32,319 nt of DNA. Source: Clostridiales bacterium (GTDB taxonomy: Bacteria > Bacillota > Clostridia > Oscillospirales > Oscillospiraceae). The position numbers were made by a program, and so were the translations under genes. Position 1 is the first letter of the stretch; each line of letters begins with the position of its first letter. The stretch spans positions 1 to 32,319 of the forward strand of contig JAAYMC010000030.1 in NCBI GenBank assembly GCA_012521555.1. Reading direction: 5' to 3'. A model generated the notes under the pieces. The model worked only from the letters and a program-made list of their open reading frames with translations. It did not search any database and was not told where the DNA came from. This document shows, piece by piece, positions 1 to 8,759 of this stretch.

Positions 1-465
1 ACGAAATATTCCGATAAAAAACGCATAAACCGACAAATACGCTCCGATGTTTCACGCCGGAGCATTTTTTGCGTACAAGCGCAAAGCCGCAAGCGTTTGG
101 GCAAGGTGTGCGCGAAGCTTCACGGCGCATGAGCGGCGCGCGGCGGGCGCTGATGCCATGCGGCGCATGAGCGGCGCGCCACTCAGACGGGCTGCTCTGC
201 GGGCGTTTTTGATAGTTGAATCACTGTTCAATAACGAAATATTTCGATAAAAAACGCATAAACCGACAAAAACCGCTCCGATGTTTCACGCCGGAGCATT
301 TTTTTCGTACAAGCGTAAAGCCGCAAGCGTTTGGGCACGGCGTGCGCGAAGCTTCACGGCGTATGAGTCAGCGCGGCGGGCGCTGGTGCCATGCGGCGCA
401 TGAGCGGCGCGCCGCTCAGACGGGCTGCTCTGCGGGCGTTTTGGGTGGTTGAATCGACATTCAAT
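1..465. repeat. Tandem direct repeat, two ~232-bp units
   Basis: Two head-to-tail units (1-233 and 234-465) are nearly identical. Each opens with ACGAAATATT/TTCGATAAAAAACGC, carries a terminator-like hairpin with GCTCCG/CGGAGC arms followed by a T run (41-70; 275-305), continues through a GC-rich stretch with GCGGCGCATGAGCGGCGCG, and ends in a TTGAAT-N4-(A/G)TTCAAT inverted repeat. The short open frames here lack convincing ribosome binding sites and are themselves duplicated with the repeat, so I read this as non-coding. The left end is cut by the window edge, so more units may lie outside. No transposase or spacer structure is visible. Confidence 0.8.
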
Positions 466-903
466 TTCGATAAAAGCCGCCCGAAACCGGCAAAAAGCTC
501 CGGTGTTCAAGCCGGAGCTTTTTCTACGTGCAAAGCCGTGTGCGTTCGGGCTGTCAAGCTGCGCCGACGCTTCGAGGTAAATAAACCGGCGCGGGGCGGG
601 CGCTGACGCTACGCGGCGTAAGAGTCAGCGGCGGCGCGCCTGATGTCTTACGCTCACTTCCGCGCTGCAGGCCGCGCCGGACGGATTACGCTATTTTCCG
701 TGTTGCGCGCCGCGCCGGAATGTATTGCGCCTTCTTCCGCGTTGCGGATTGCGACCCGTTTCCTCGCTGTGGGCGCGCCGGGTGAATGCGCCTCGCGTTG
801 CGAGCGCACTGGGCGGATTGCGCCCTCTAACGCGTAATGGGCGCATTGGATAGTTGAATGAAAATTCAATACCAAATCTTTCGATGAAAACCGCCTTTTT
901 TCA
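466..903. repeat. Degenerate third repeat unit, non-coding
   Basis: This stretch begins with the same TTTCGATAAAA start as the preceding units and has an equivalent hairpin (AAAAGCTCCGG/CCGGAGCTTTTT, 493-523), but then diverges into GC-rich DNA. It ends at 850-871 with another TTGAAT-GAAA-ATTCAA inverted repeat followed by a TTTCGATGAAAA start, as if a fourth, truncated unit ran into the catalase terminator. No gene is supported here. Confidence 0.55.
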
Positions 904-940
904 AGAAAAAACGCCCCGGCGTGAGTGCGCCGAGGCGTTT
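904..940 (-). terminator. Rho-independent terminator of katE
   Basis: Read on the minus strand, AACGCCTCGGCG and CGCCGGGGCGTT pair around a 6-nt loop and are followed by a T run. It lies about 37 bp past the katE stop codon. Confidence 0.85.
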
Positions 941-976
941 TACTATTTATATACGGTATGCGCCAGGCCGCGCGCG

Positions 977-3115
977 TCAGGCGTTCGCGCCCGACAGGGC
1001 CGGCGCGGGGGCGGGGATGCCGGTGCGCTCCCAGTGGCGGTGCCTGGCGAGCGCCGAGATAAACTCAGTGCAAAACGCCTGCTTGTCGGGCAGGCCCTCG
1101 CCCGTCACGATGCCGGACTGCACGGCCGGCGCGCCGGGACTTGCGGCGGGCAGCACGCCGGCGCAGTCGGTCGCGCGGAGGAGGTTTACCCCCTCGTCCG
1201 TCGCGCCGATGGTCTTGGCGTGGTGGAACTGCTCGTTTATAAAGGAGCGGGCGGCGTAGTGGGAGATAAGGGCGGGGATATGGTCGCCGCCGGGGACTAA
1301 GACGCCGTCGTAAAACAGCGGGCTTGTGGTCGTAAAGTCCTTATCGGGCGTGACGGGCGCGCCGCCCTTCGTCTGGACGGGCGACTGCGTGGCGGCGACG
1401 GTCTCGTACACGACGCCCGCCGCCCCGAGGGCCGTGATCATCGCCTGAAGCGACTGGGCGCACACGCCGTTTTCAATGAGGATGGCCACCTTGCGCGTCT
1501 TGGCCGAGCTGGGCTGGTTTGCCTGGCTGACGGCGGGGGACGGGGCCATCGGGATAATCTTCGCCGTCGGCGGCGCGGGCGGGCGGCAGCCCATTTTCTC
1601 CGCGATCTGCATGGCAAGGTCTAAGGAGACGTTTGCGAACATATCCACGACGCGTTGGCGCAGCGCCGGGTCCTTCACGCTGCCGGCCTCGTAGTGGAAC
1701 CCTTCCACCACGTGCTTTTTCTCCCACGGCGAAAGGCTGTTCCAGAACATGGCCGCCTGCGAGAAGTGATCGCTGAAGCTCTCGCTGCGGGCGCGGATGA
1801 TGTGCGCGTCGACTTTCTCGGCGTAGCGGGCGTATCCGCCCCTGTCCGGCGGCGTGGGGCTCGGGTCGTTTTGCGCGAGCGAGTTTGGGAAGTAGCTCAC
1901 GCGGCCCGTGTTGATCGTCATGCGGTGCATCCCGTCGCGCTGGTTGTTGTGGACGGGGACGACGGGGCGGTTGATGGGGATTTCGCGGAAGTTCGGGCCG
2001 CCCAGGCGCGAGATCTGCGTGTCCTCGTAGGAGAAGAGGCGCCCCTGCAGGAGCGGGTCGTTGCTAAAGTCGATGCCCGGCACGATGTTGGCGGGGCAGA
2101 AGGCCACCTGCTCCGTCTCGGCGAAGAAGTTGTCCACGTTTTTATTGAGGGTGAGCTTGCCGATGATTTTGACGGGCACAAGCTCCTCCGGCCAGAATTT
2201 CGTGGGGTCGAGGATGTCAAAGTCGAAATCGAACTCGTGTTCCTCGTCAATCATCTGCACGCCGAACTCGTACTCGGGGTAGTCGCCCCGCTCGATGGCC
2301 TCCCACAGGTCGCGGCGGTGGTAGTCAGGGTCCTTGCCGCTAAGCTTTTGCGCCTCGTCGATGGCGAGGGAGTGGACGCCCAGGACGGGCTTCCAGTGGA
2401 ACTTCACGAAGCGCGCCTTGCCCTGCGCGTTGATGAACCGGAAGGTGTTGACGCCGAAGCCCTCCATCATGCGGTAGCTCCTCGGCAGGGCGCGGTCGGA
2501 CATGAGCCACATGACCATGTGGGCCGTCTCGGGGGTGTTGACGACGAAGTCCCAGAACGTGTCGTGCGCGGCGGTGGCCTGCGGGATTTCGTTGTGGGGC
2601 TCGGGCTTGATGGCGTGGACCACGTCGGGGAACTTTATCGCGTCCTGAATGAAAAAGACGGGGATGTTGTTGCCGACGAGGTCGAAGTTGCCCTCCTCCG
2701 TGTAAAACTTCGTGGCGAAGCCCCGCACGTCGCGGACGGTGTCGGCCGAGCCGCGGGAGCCCACGACGGTGGAAAACCGCACGAAGACGGGCGTCTTCTG
2801 ACCGGGCTTTTGCAGAAACGCCGCCGTGGTGTACTCCGACATGGACTCGTACACCTCGAACACCCCGTGCGCCCCGAAGCCGCGGGCGTGGACGACGCGC
2901 TCGGGGATGCGCTCGTGGTCAAAGTGCGTGATTTTTTCGCGGAAGATGAAGTCCTCCAGGAGCGTCGGACCCCGGACGCCGGCCTTGAGGGAATTGTCGG
3001 TATCCGAAACCTTCATGGCGTTGTTCGTCGTGAGCGCGCCGCCCGTGTTGTCCTGGCGGTAGGCGGCAAGCTGCTCGTTTTTCTTCATGCTGTTGTCAAG
3101 GCAATCTCCGGCCAA
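977..3115 (-). CDS. katE: Large-subunit catalase (HPII/KatE type) with DJ-1-like C-terminal domain
   Basis: A haem catalase that converts hydrogen peroxide to water and oxygen, expected in the cytoplasm as a tetramer. The 712-residue length is that of clade-2 large-subunit catalases. Visible landmarks are the distal His in RVVHARGF (about H76), the active-site Asn in [11 protein letters not shown] (about N149) and the proximal haem Tyr in RLFSYEDTQ (about Y363). After the catalase core (about 1-510) comes a Pro/Ala-rich linker and a DJ-1/PfpI-like flavodoxin-fold domain (about 541-692, starting [11 protein letters not shown]) typical of HPII. I chose the TTG start at 3115 because GGGAG lies 8 nt upstream; the in-frame ATG at 3088 has no well-placed site. 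It is single-gene, flanked by terminators on both sides. No PerR-type box was recognised upstream. Confidence 0.97.
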   Translation of the reverse strand: MAGDCLDNSMKKNEQLAAYRQDNTGGALTTNNAMKVSDTDNSLKAGVRGPTLLEDFIFREKITHFDHERIPERVVHARGFGAHGVFEVYESMSEYTTAAFLQKPGQKTPVFVRFSTVVGSRGSADTVRDVRGFATKFYTEEGNFDLVGNNIPVFFIQDAIKFPDVVHAIKPEPHNEIPQATAAHDTFWDFVVNTPETAHMVMWLMSDRALPRSYRMMEGFGVNTFRFINAQGKARFVKFHWKPVLGVHSLAIDEAQKLSGKDPDYHRRDLWEAIERGDYPEYEFGVQMIDEEHEFDFDFDILDPTKFWPEELVPVKIIGKLTLNKNVDNFFAETEQVAFCPANIVPGIDFSNDPLLQGRLFSYEDTQISRLGGPNFREIPINRPVVPVHNNQRDGMHRMTINTGRVSYFPNSLAQNDPSPTPPDRGGYARYAEKVDAHIIRARSESFSDHFSQAAMFWNSLSPWEKKHVVEGFHYEAGSVKDPALRQRVVDMFANVSLDLAMQIAEKMGCRPPAPPTAKIIPMAPSPAVSQANQPSSAKTRKVAILIENGVCAQSLQAMITALGAAGVVYETVAATQSPVQTKGGAPVTPDKDFTTTSPLFYDGVLVPGGDHIPALISHYAARSFINEQFHHAKTIGATDEGVNLLRATDCAGVLPAASPGAPAVQSGIVTGEGLPDKQAFCTEFISALARHRHWERTGIPAPAPALSGANA

Positions 3116-3190
3116 AGCGATTACTCCCTTCTGCTGTCATTACACCATAGTATCCCGGCCTTTAAGGCGCCTTATTCCGCCTGAAAAAGC

Positions 3191-3224
3191 AAACATCCCG
3201 AAACGAAGCCGTTTCGGGATGTTT
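3191..3224 (-). terminator. Terminator after the MoaF-like gene
   Basis: A perfect 14-bp stem (AAACATCCCGAAAC/GTTTCGGGATGTTT) with a 6-nt loop. T-rich DNA follows on the minus strand (CTTTTTC), so it most naturally ends transcription of the gene at 3297-4193 and insulates katE. Confidence 0.85.
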
Positions 3225-3296
3225 TCGCTCAATATGGGGGCACGCAAGGAGCCCGCCGGCGCTTTTTAGCCCGGGCCGGAGGGACTTATCTGTCCG

Positions 3297-4193
3297 TCAC
3301 ACGAGGTACGGGATCGGATCCGTAAAAAAATGGTCATCAACCTGCGTGGGCGCGCCGTACTTGCCGATCATCACGAAGATGGGCCGCTCTTTCCCGTCCA
3401 TCGTCATGGTGCCGAAGCCGCGGCCGACGCTGTACATGCGCTTGTAGTTGTCGAGGAAGCAGAGGGTGTCGCTTCTGAAGCGCACCTTGTCGCCCATAAT
3501 CTTTTCCGTGTTCTGCTCCGTGATGCTGATAAAGTACATGCCCTCTTTGATTTTCACATAGTACGCCGGCTCGTCGGACCCGGGCATCGACTTGAGGAGC
3601 TCGCGGAACTCATTGGCCTGGTCCTCTCCCGGGGTAGGGGCAGCGTCCCTCGGGTATGTAATGCGGTACCAGTGGGGCGAGTGGTAGATGTGCACGGTGG
3701 CCAGCTCATGGCCGTACGTCCACTTAATCGCGGTGCCCGTGGCCTCGTCCGTAAACCCGTGGCGGCGCACGTCCTTGTGCTCGACGCCCTCGCGGCGGAT
3801 GTAGCCGAAGGTGAAGTGGCTTTCAATGAGGTACGGCCAGTACGGGTTTTCCCCGAGGTCGCAGCGCAGGAACGTGACGAGGCTCTGCTCCTTGTCGATG
3901 ACCCACGTGTGGTTCTCCCTCGGCGTCTTCCCCTCGATGCAGTAGGAGACGAGGTACGTCCAGTCGTCCGCCTTGCGGCACTCGTACGTCTCCAGCTTGA
4001 GCTCCGTGCCGCCCTTGATGCTCCATTCGACGTGCGTTTCGTCGACGAAGTTGAGGACGGCGTCGCCCGTGTCCGCGCCGGTGTCCATCACGAGGTCGAA
4101 ACGCTGGCCGGCCAGCTCGAAGCATCTCGGCGGGCAGTACTGGTTGATGGAAAGGGCGCTTGCCGACGGGCCGTATTTTTCGGCGAGATTCAT
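3297..4193 (-). CDS. MoaF-like protein
   Basis: A 298-residue protein with no signal peptide or membrane segment. The layout, two halves each with a beta-rich pattern (FELAGQRFDLVMDTG near the N-terminus; later GTAIKWTYGHELATVHIYHSPHWYR), resembles the MoaF family, a lipocalin-like fold named from a molybdenum-cofactor locus but with no firmly known reaction. I infer the family by eye, and no other moa/moe gene is near to support a cofactor role. The ATG at 4193 is preceded by an excellent AGGAGGAG 7 nt upstream, whereas an in-frame extension to 4259 has no such signal. It is monocistronic, with its own terminator at 3191-3224. It could be another calycin-like binding protein or a decarboxylase relative. 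Confidence 0.7.
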   Translation of the reverse strand: MNLAEKYGPSASALSINQYCPPRCFELAGQRFDLVMDTGADTGDAVLNFVDETHVEWSIKGGTELKLETYECRKADDWTYLVSYCIEGKTPRENHTWVIDKEQSLVTFLRCDLGENPYWPYLIESHFTFGYIRREGVEHKDVRRHGFTDEATGTAIKWTYGHELATVHIYHSPHWYRITYPRDAAPTPGEDQANEFRELLKSMPGSDEPAYYVKIKEGMYFISITEQNTEKIMGDKVRFRSDTLCFLDNYKRMYSVGRGFGTMTMDGKERPIFVMIGKYGAPTQVDDHFFTDPIPYLV

Positions 4194-4309
4194 GATGTAA
4201 CTCCTCCTATTTTTTGTATTCTTTGTGCACAGCATACATGACGGCGCGCGTAAAGTCAACCCGATTGGCGCGGTGAGCAGTGCAAAAAATGAAATTTTTC
4301 AAAAAAGGG

Positions 4310-4338
4310 TTGACAGCGGCAGGTGAACTGCGTATATT
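4310..4338 (+). promoter_or_regulatory. Sigma-A-type promoter of the GntR-ABC operon
   Basis: TTGACA (4310-4315) and TATATT (4333-4338) are separated by exactly 17 bp. They lie 54 bp ahead of the GTG start of the regulator gene. Confidence 0.88.
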
Positions 4339-4365
4339 AACTGTGTTAACACAATTAGTACAGTT
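4339..4365. promoter_or_regulatory. Candidate GntR (YtrA-type) operator
   Basis: A perfect 12-bp palindrome, TGTGTTAACACA (4342-4353), lies just past the -10 element. It is nested with a wider inverted pair AACTGT-N15-ACAGTT (4339-4365). The position covers the transcription start region, which fits repression by the GntR protein encoded immediately downstream. The assignment is inferred from position and symmetry. Confidence 0.7.
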
Positions 4366-4391
4366 GGAGCGGAAAGGAGGTACAAACCGCT

Positions 4392-4772
4392 GTGATTCGA
4401 CTCGACTTCCGCGACTCCCGCCCAATTTACGAACAGATTATGGAGAACCTGCGAAAGCTCATCGTGTCGGGGGCGATAGCGGCTGAGGAGAAGCTGCCGT
4501 CGGTCCGGGAGCTGGCCACGAAGCTGGCCATCAACCCGAACACCATCCAGCGGGCCTACCGGGAGCTGGAAAACGAAGGGTATATCTACACGGTGCCGGG
4601 CAAGGGGTCCTTTGCCGCGCCGGCCGGCACCTTAAGCCGGCAAAAGCGCGAGGAGCTTTTTCGAAAGCTTGAGGAGGCCGCCGTCGAGCTGATGTACGCC
4701 GGCGTGCAGCCGCCGGACATTCTCGCGCATATCGAGGCGGTTTTGCAAAAGGAGGAGAAGAAGTCAGAATGA
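4392..4772 (+). CDS. GntR-family transcriptional regulator, YtrA subfamily
   Basis: A 126-residue repressor-type protein: an N-terminal winged helix-turn-helix (about 10-78, with the family signature RPIYEQI, LPSVRELA and NPNTIQRAYRELENEGYI) followed by only a short two-helix tail (about 85-120). That is the YtrA subfamily plan, which lacks a large ligand domain. It starts with GTG; AAAGGAGGT lies about 10 nt upstream. The stop overlaps the start of the ABC ATPase by 4 nt, so the genes are translationally coupled. Known YtrA-type genes sit first in ABC-transporter operons that respond to cell-wall-active compounds and repress their own operon. The palindrome at 4342-4353 is the likely binding site. 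The effector is unknown. Confidence 0.93.
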   Translation: MIRLDFRDSRPIYEQIMENLRKLIVSGAIAAEEKLPSVRELATKLAINPNTIQRAYRELENEGYIYTVPGKGSFAAPAGTLSRQKREELFRKLEEAAVELMYAGVQPPDILAHIEAVLQKEEKKSE

Positions 4773-5668
4773 TTGAGACAAGGGAGCTTACAAAGCGTTT
4801 TGACGAGTTTGTAGCGCTTGACGGCGTCAGCCTCCATGTCAGACAGGGGAGCGTGTACGGGCTTGTCGGCCCCAACGGCGCCGGGAAGACGACGCTCATC
4901 CGCCATCTCGCGGGCGTATACCGCCAGACGTCGGGCGAGGTGCTCGTCGACGGGCAGCCCGTGTTTGAGAACAACGCCGTCAAGGAGCGCATCGCCTACA
5001 TCCCGGACGACATTTTCTATTTCATGCAGGCGAGCACGCGGGATATGATGGCGTTTTACCGGGGCATCTACCCGCGCTTTAACATGGAGCGGTACAACGC
5101 CTTAAAGGACGCGTTTAAGCTGGTCGACGAAAAGCGGGCCATCCGCCGCCTGTCGAAGGGGATGCAGAAGCAGTCGGCGTTCTGGCTGGCCATGTGCATG
5201 ATGCCGGACGTGCTGCTGCTCGACGAGCCGGTCGACGGGCTCGACCCCATCATGCGCCGGCAGGTCTGGAGCCTGATTATGGAGGACGTCGTCGAGCGCG
5301 GGATGACCGTCCTCGTCTCGTCCCACAACCTGCGCGAGCTGGAGGACGTGTGCGACTACATGGGCGTGATGGACGGCGGCAGGCTCGTCTTCGAGCGGTC
5401 CGTCACGGAGCTGCAGGAGGACCTCGTGAAGGTGCAGGTCGTCTTTGAGACGGAGGACGCTCAGCTGCCGCCGGAGCTTGAGGTGCTGCACCGGGAGAAA
5501 GCGGGCCGCATCCACACGCTGATTGTGCGCTGCTCGCCGGAAGAGGCGCGCGAGCGCCTCGGCGTCCTGAAGCCCCTCCTGCTGGACACAATCCCCCTCT
5601 CGCTGGAGGAAATCTTTATTTACGAGCTTGGAGGTGTCGAACGTGGCATCAAAGACATCCTGCTTTAA
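4769..5668 (+). CDS. ABC transporter ATP-binding protein (YtrB/BcrA-like)
   Basis: A 299-residue nucleotide-binding subunit. Walker A GPNGAGKTT (about 34-42), a signature sequence LSKGMQ (about 128-133; Q in place of the usual second G region), Walker B VLLLDEP with catalytic Glu (about 148-154), and the H-loop SSHNLRE (H186) are all present, so it should hydrolyse ATP. The last ~90 residues are a C-terminal extension common in ABC-2 exporters. It overlaps the regulator upstream by 4 nt and the permease downstream by 26 nt. By analogy with ytr operons it energises export or membrane-stress defence. The substrate cannot be read from the sequence. Confidence 0.95.
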   Translation: MIETRELTKRFDEFVALDGVSLHVRQGSVYGLVGPNGAGKTTLIRHLAGVYRQTSGEVLVDGQPVFENNAVKERIAYIPDDIFYFMQASTRDMMAFYRGIYPRFNMERYNALKDAFKLVDEKRAIRRLSKGMQKQSAFWLAMCMMPDVLLLDEPVDGLDPIMRRQVWSLIMEDVVERGMTVLVSSHNLRELEDVCDYMGVMDGGRLVFERSVTELQEDLVKVQVVFETEDAQLPPELEVLHREKAGRIHTLIVRCSPEEARERLGVLKPLLLDTIPLSLEEIFIYELGGVERGIKDILL

Positions 5669-7550
5669 TAAGGCGCTTGTAAAGAGCAACCTGTCGCGGT
5701 TCTGGCCGCTGGCCGCGTTCTACGCGCTGATATGGTTTGTGTCCCAGCCGCTTTACATCCGCAGCCACATTGAAAACGGCCTTATTTTAGGGGAGAGCCT
5801 TGCGGAGATACAAAAAGAGGCGGCGCAGGGCGTCATGCAGCTCGGTTTTACGGAGGGGGCAGTCCTGTCCTTCGGCTTTGGCGGGCTGATTGCGATGGCC
5901 GTTTTCTCCTATCTCTACTCCGCCCGCAACTCCACCGCCCTGCACGCGCTGCCCATCCGCCGGGAGGAGCACTTTATCTCCCACTACCTCTCGGGCCTTA
6001 TTATGCTCGTTATCCCGAACGTCGTGATTTTCCTCGCGACCGTGATTGTGGAGGCCGCCTACGGCGTTCTGGACTTTACCTCGGTCCTTGAGTGGCTGGC
6101 TGTCGTGACGCTGCAGAACGTGTTTTTCTTCTCGTTTGCGTCGCTGTGCGCGGTAGTGTCGGGACATCTTTTCGCGCTGGCGGTGTTTTACACTGTTTTC
6201 AACGTCCTCGTGGTGGGGCTGGAGTTTCTCGTTGTCTCGACGCTGTCGATGTTCATCTACGGCATGGGCTACGACCGCCCCGTGATGCTCGACGCGTTTT
6301 CGCCGCTCTACCGCTTCGTGCTCGACAGCTCCTACGTCGACACGCCGGAAGGGTGGCGGTACGCCGTCCTCTGCGCCGTCGCGGGGCTCGTGTTCGCCGC
6401 TATCGCGCTGCTGCTGTACAGGAAGCGCCGCGTGGAGGCGGCAGGGGACGTCATCGCCTTCCGCGCCATCAAGCCCGTCTTTAAATACGGCGTGGCCTTC
6501 TGCGCCGCCCTCTTCTTCGGCTTTGTCGTCTATCTTGTTTCGTTCGGTGACAACAGGCACGCCGTCTGGCCCTTCGTCGCGTGCATGATTGTCATGGGGA
6601 GCATCGGCTACTTCGTCGCGGAAGCGCTGCTGCGCAAGTCGCTGCGCGTGTTTGGAAGGGCGTGGAAAGGGTGGATTTGCTTCGTTGCCGTCCTCGTCGC
6701 CATCGGCGTGTGCCTGAGAACGGACGCGTTCGGATTTGAGAAGTACATCCCGAAGCTGGAGGATATTGATATGGCCGTCGTGTCCGACTACTCCCGGCCC
6801 TACATGGAGGGCAACTCGCGCAGCTTCCTCATGAACGGCTCCACCTTCATCGCCCTAAGCGAGGCGGAGAAGGAGGCCGTGCTGAAGCTGCACCAGAGCC
6901 TTATCGACCGGCGCGGCGAGTACAGGGATTACGATTACACGCACGAGCACTACGGCGACGACGCGTGGCACATGTCGATCACCTACCGCATGAAAAACGG
7001 TTCTCTCGTCGGCCGCAGCTACACCTTCCCGACCTCCGAGGCGATTTTAAGCGATAAGGATACGCCCGCGGCGCTCTACGACGCGCTGATGAACAACCCC
7101 GAAACGCTCCCGCGCCTGTACTTCCCGGAGGGCATTGCGGAAGAGCATTTCCGCAACGGCACCGTCTGGGCCGAAGGCGAGCGCACCACCCTCTCGCAGG
7201 CGCAGTCGTTTGCCCTTTACAAGGCCATCCTCAAGGACCTCGAAGCGGGCCGGATCGGCCTCAAGCGCCTCGCGGAATGGAAGGGCGGGGAGTACGACGT
7301 GCGAATTGAGCTAGAGTTTAACGGGTACTTCCCCGATTGGGTCGGCTCGCCGGAAAATGAGGAGCCGTACCGGCGCACGTATTTTGCGAATTTCATCGTT
7401 ATGCCCGGCTCGGAAAACACGCTTGAGATGCTGGAAGGCTGGGGTATGGTTGACCGGAATAACCTGAGCATTATAAAGCCCGGGCAGCCGCTCAGCGCGG
7501 ACGTGTATGACGAACTGGTGCCCGGCTTCTTTGAGATGGCCGCGGGATAA
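5643..7550 (+). CDS. ABC-2 type permease with large C-terminal soluble domain
   Basis: A 635-residue membrane partner of the ATPase encoded just upstream. The first ~370 residues hold about eight hydrophobic stretches (for example FWPLAAFYALIWFVSQPLYI, LIMLVIPNVVIFLATVIV, CFVAVLVAIGVCLR). The remaining ~270 residues are hydrophilic and probably extracytoplasmic, an arrangement seen in YtrC/YtrD-like proteins of clostridia. I chose the GTG at 5643 because GGAGGTG lies 6 nt upstream; an in-frame TTG at 5628 would lie inside that ribosome binding site. It overlaps the ATPase gene by 26 nt. A strong terminator follows at 7671-7705, closing the operon. The C-terminal domain has no motif I can name. 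Confidence 0.88.
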   Translation: MASKTSCFNKALVKSNLSRFWPLAAFYALIWFVSQPLYIRSHIENGLILGESLAEIQKEAAQGVMQLGFTEGAVLSFGFGGLIAMAVFSYLYSARNSTALHALPIRREEHFISHYLSGLIMLVIPNVVIFLATVIVEAAYGVLDFTSVLEWLAVVTLQNVFFFSFASLCAVVSGHLFALAVFYTVFNVLVVGLEFLVVSTLSMFIYGMGYDRPVMLDAFSPLYRFVLDSSYVDTPEGWRYAVLCAVAGLVFAAIALLLYRKRRVEAAGDVIAFRAIKPVFKYGVAFCAALFFGFVVYLVSFGDNRHAVWPFVACMIVMGSIGYFVAEALLRKSLRVFGRAWKGWICFVAVLVAIGVCLRTDAFGFEKYIPKLEDIDMAVVSDYSRPYMEGNSRSFLMNGSTFIALSEAEKEAVLKLHQSLIDRRGEYRDYDYTHEHYGDDAWHMSITYRMKNGSLVGRSYTFPTSEAILSDKDTPAALYDALMNNPETLPRLYFPEGIAEEHFRNGTVWAEGERTTLSQAQSFALYKAILKDLEAGRIGLKRLAEWKGGEYDVRIELEFNGYFPDWVGSPENEEPYRRTYFANFIVMPGSENTLEMLEGWGMVDRNNLSIIKPGQPLSADVYDELVPGFFEMAAG

Positions 7551-7670
7551 CGGAAAGCGCCCCGCGCAAGCGCAGCCCGCATGACGCGAAAGCGCCTGAC
7601 AGGGCTGTGCGCGGCAGGCGCAAGCCGCTTGACAAGACTGCCGCGCCTTACCCGCGTTTCACTCAAGCAA

Positions 7671-7705
7671 AAAGCGCCCGACATGAAAGTCGGGCGCTTT
7701 TCTTT
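7671..7705 (+). terminator. Terminator of the GntR-ABC operon
   Basis: Stem AAGCGCCCGAC/GTCGGGCGCTT with a 6-nt loop followed by TTCTTTT, about 120 bp past the permease stop. The intervening 7551-7670 is GC-rich and shows no gene. Confidence 0.88.
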
Positions 7706-7800
7706 TGCGCGCGCCTCTCTGCATGGCGCGCTTTGCCATTCCGCGGGGCTCTTTTCCCTTGATTTGCAGGCGCTTGCGGGCCGCTGGAAGAATTTACGCC

Positions 7801-7829
7801 TTGAGAAAAAAGAAACAAATAGTTACAAT
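7801..7829 (+). promoter_or_regulatory. Promoter of the SleB-type hydrolase gene
   Basis: TTGAGA (7801-7806) and TACAAT (7824-7829) with a 17-bp spacer, 31 bp ahead of the ATG. It resembles a vegetative sigma-A promoter; no sporulation-sigma pattern was evident. Confidence 0.7.
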
Positions 7830-7860
7830 AGGTTTACATTTCGTAAAAGGAGGACGACGA

Positions 7861-8682
7861 ATGAAAAGGATTGCCATGCTCCTCGCCCTTCTCGTGACGC
7901 TCGCCGCGCTCTCCGTGGGCGTATCCGCCGGCGCGATTGCGACGCCGGTTTACATAGACGGCGTTGAGGCGCCCGTCGGGGCGGTGCTCGATAAGAGCGT
8001 GGACACGACGTACGTCCCCATCCGGGCTTTTTCGTACGTGATGCGCCCCGGCGCGTCGGTCACGTGGGAGTATGGGCAGGCCGTCGTGCGGTGCTGGGAT
8101 CTTGTCATCACGGCACGGGAAGGCAGCTGCTATATCGAGGCAAACGGCCGCGTCCTGTACACCCGCGCGCCGATTATCAGCCTGAACGGCTCCATCATGG
8201 TGTCCGTCCGCGCGCTGGCCAAGGCGTTTGACGCCACGGTGGATTGGGACGACGCGACCGCCTCCGTCAGCATCAAAACAGGCGGCGGCGCCATCCTCCC
8301 CGCCGAGAGGTTCTACGACGCCGACGCGCTTAGGTGGCTTGCCCGCATCATCAACGCCGAGGCCGAAGCGGAGCCGTTTTTAGGGAAAGTGGCCGTCGGC
8401 AACGTGGTGCTCAACCGCGTAAAGAGCCCCGAGTTTCCAAACTCCATCTGGGGCGTCATCTTCGACCGCAAGTGGGGCGTGCAGTTTGAGCCGACTGTCA
8501 ACGGCCGCATCTACATGGAGCCGACGGCCGAGAGCGTCCGCGCCGCGAAGATGTGCCTTGAGGGGACAAACGTCGCCGGCAGCAGCCTGTACTTCTTAAA
8601 CCCCGCGAAATCCTCAAACTTCTGGATTATGCAAAACCGCGCGTACGTGACCGCCATCGGCGGGCACCTGTTTTACGCGTAA
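7861..8682 (+). CDS. Secreted cell-wall hydrolase: stalk domain plus SleB/CwlJ domain
   Basis: A 273-residue exported protein. Residues 1-23 are a classic signal peptide (KR, then a Leu/Ala-rich core, then VSAGA). Residues about 28-140 match the copper-amine-oxidase N-terminal-like stalk domain that clostridia use as a wall or surface module (YVPIRAF, WDDATASVSI). Residues about 155-273 are a SleB/CwlJ-type hydrolase domain: LARIINAEAEAEPFLGKVAVGNVVLNRV, with E167 in the position of the expected catalytic Glu, and a conserved FEP...YFLNP region. Such enzymes cleave peptidoglycan, in spores (cortex lysis) or in growing wall. AAAGGAGG sits 7 nt before the ATG. An upstream in-frame extension is rejected because it precedes the promoter. 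Whether it acts in germination is not shown. Confidence 0.92.
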   Translation: MKRIAMLLALLVTLAALSVGVSAGAIATPVYIDGVEAPVGAVLDKSVDTTYVPIRAFSYVMRPGASVTWEYGQAVVRCWDLVITAREGSCYIEANGRVLYTRAPIISLNGSIMVSVRALAKAFDATVDWDDATASVSIKTGGGAILPAERFYDADALRWLARIINAEAEAEPFLGKVAVGNVVLNRVKSPEFPNSIWGVIFDRKWGVQFEPTVNGRIYMEPTAESVRAAKMCLEGTNVAGSSLYFLNPAKSSNFWIMQNRAYVTAIGGHLFYA

Positions 8683-8695
8683 CTCCCGTAAACCG

Positions 8696-8748
8696 AAAAA
8701 GCCTTTGGGCTTTAGCCGTTTTGGCGGCTGATGCCCAAGGGCTTTTTG
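8696..8748. terminator. Bidirectional terminator between convergent genes
   Basis: Long hairpin with outer arms AAAAAGCCTTTGGGC/GCCCAAGGGCTTTTT and an inner AGCCG/CGGCT stem, with A and T runs on both sides. It serves the hydrolase gene (plus) and dedA-like gene (minus). Confidence 0.88.
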
Positions 8749-8759
8749 CTTTTGGCGCA

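Noticed and set aside
47..875. Several short frames in the left-end repeat region
   Set aside because: They are duplicated along with the repeat, run through terminator-like hairpins and lack ribosome binding sites.
1..903. CRISPR array
   Set aside because: The repeated unit is ~232 bp with no alternating unique spacers and no cas genes nearby.
1655..3184. 509-codon plus-strand frame opposite katE
   Set aside because: Composition is Val/Glu/Arg/His-rich as expected of the antisense of a GC-rich gene; there is no ribosome binding site or domain.
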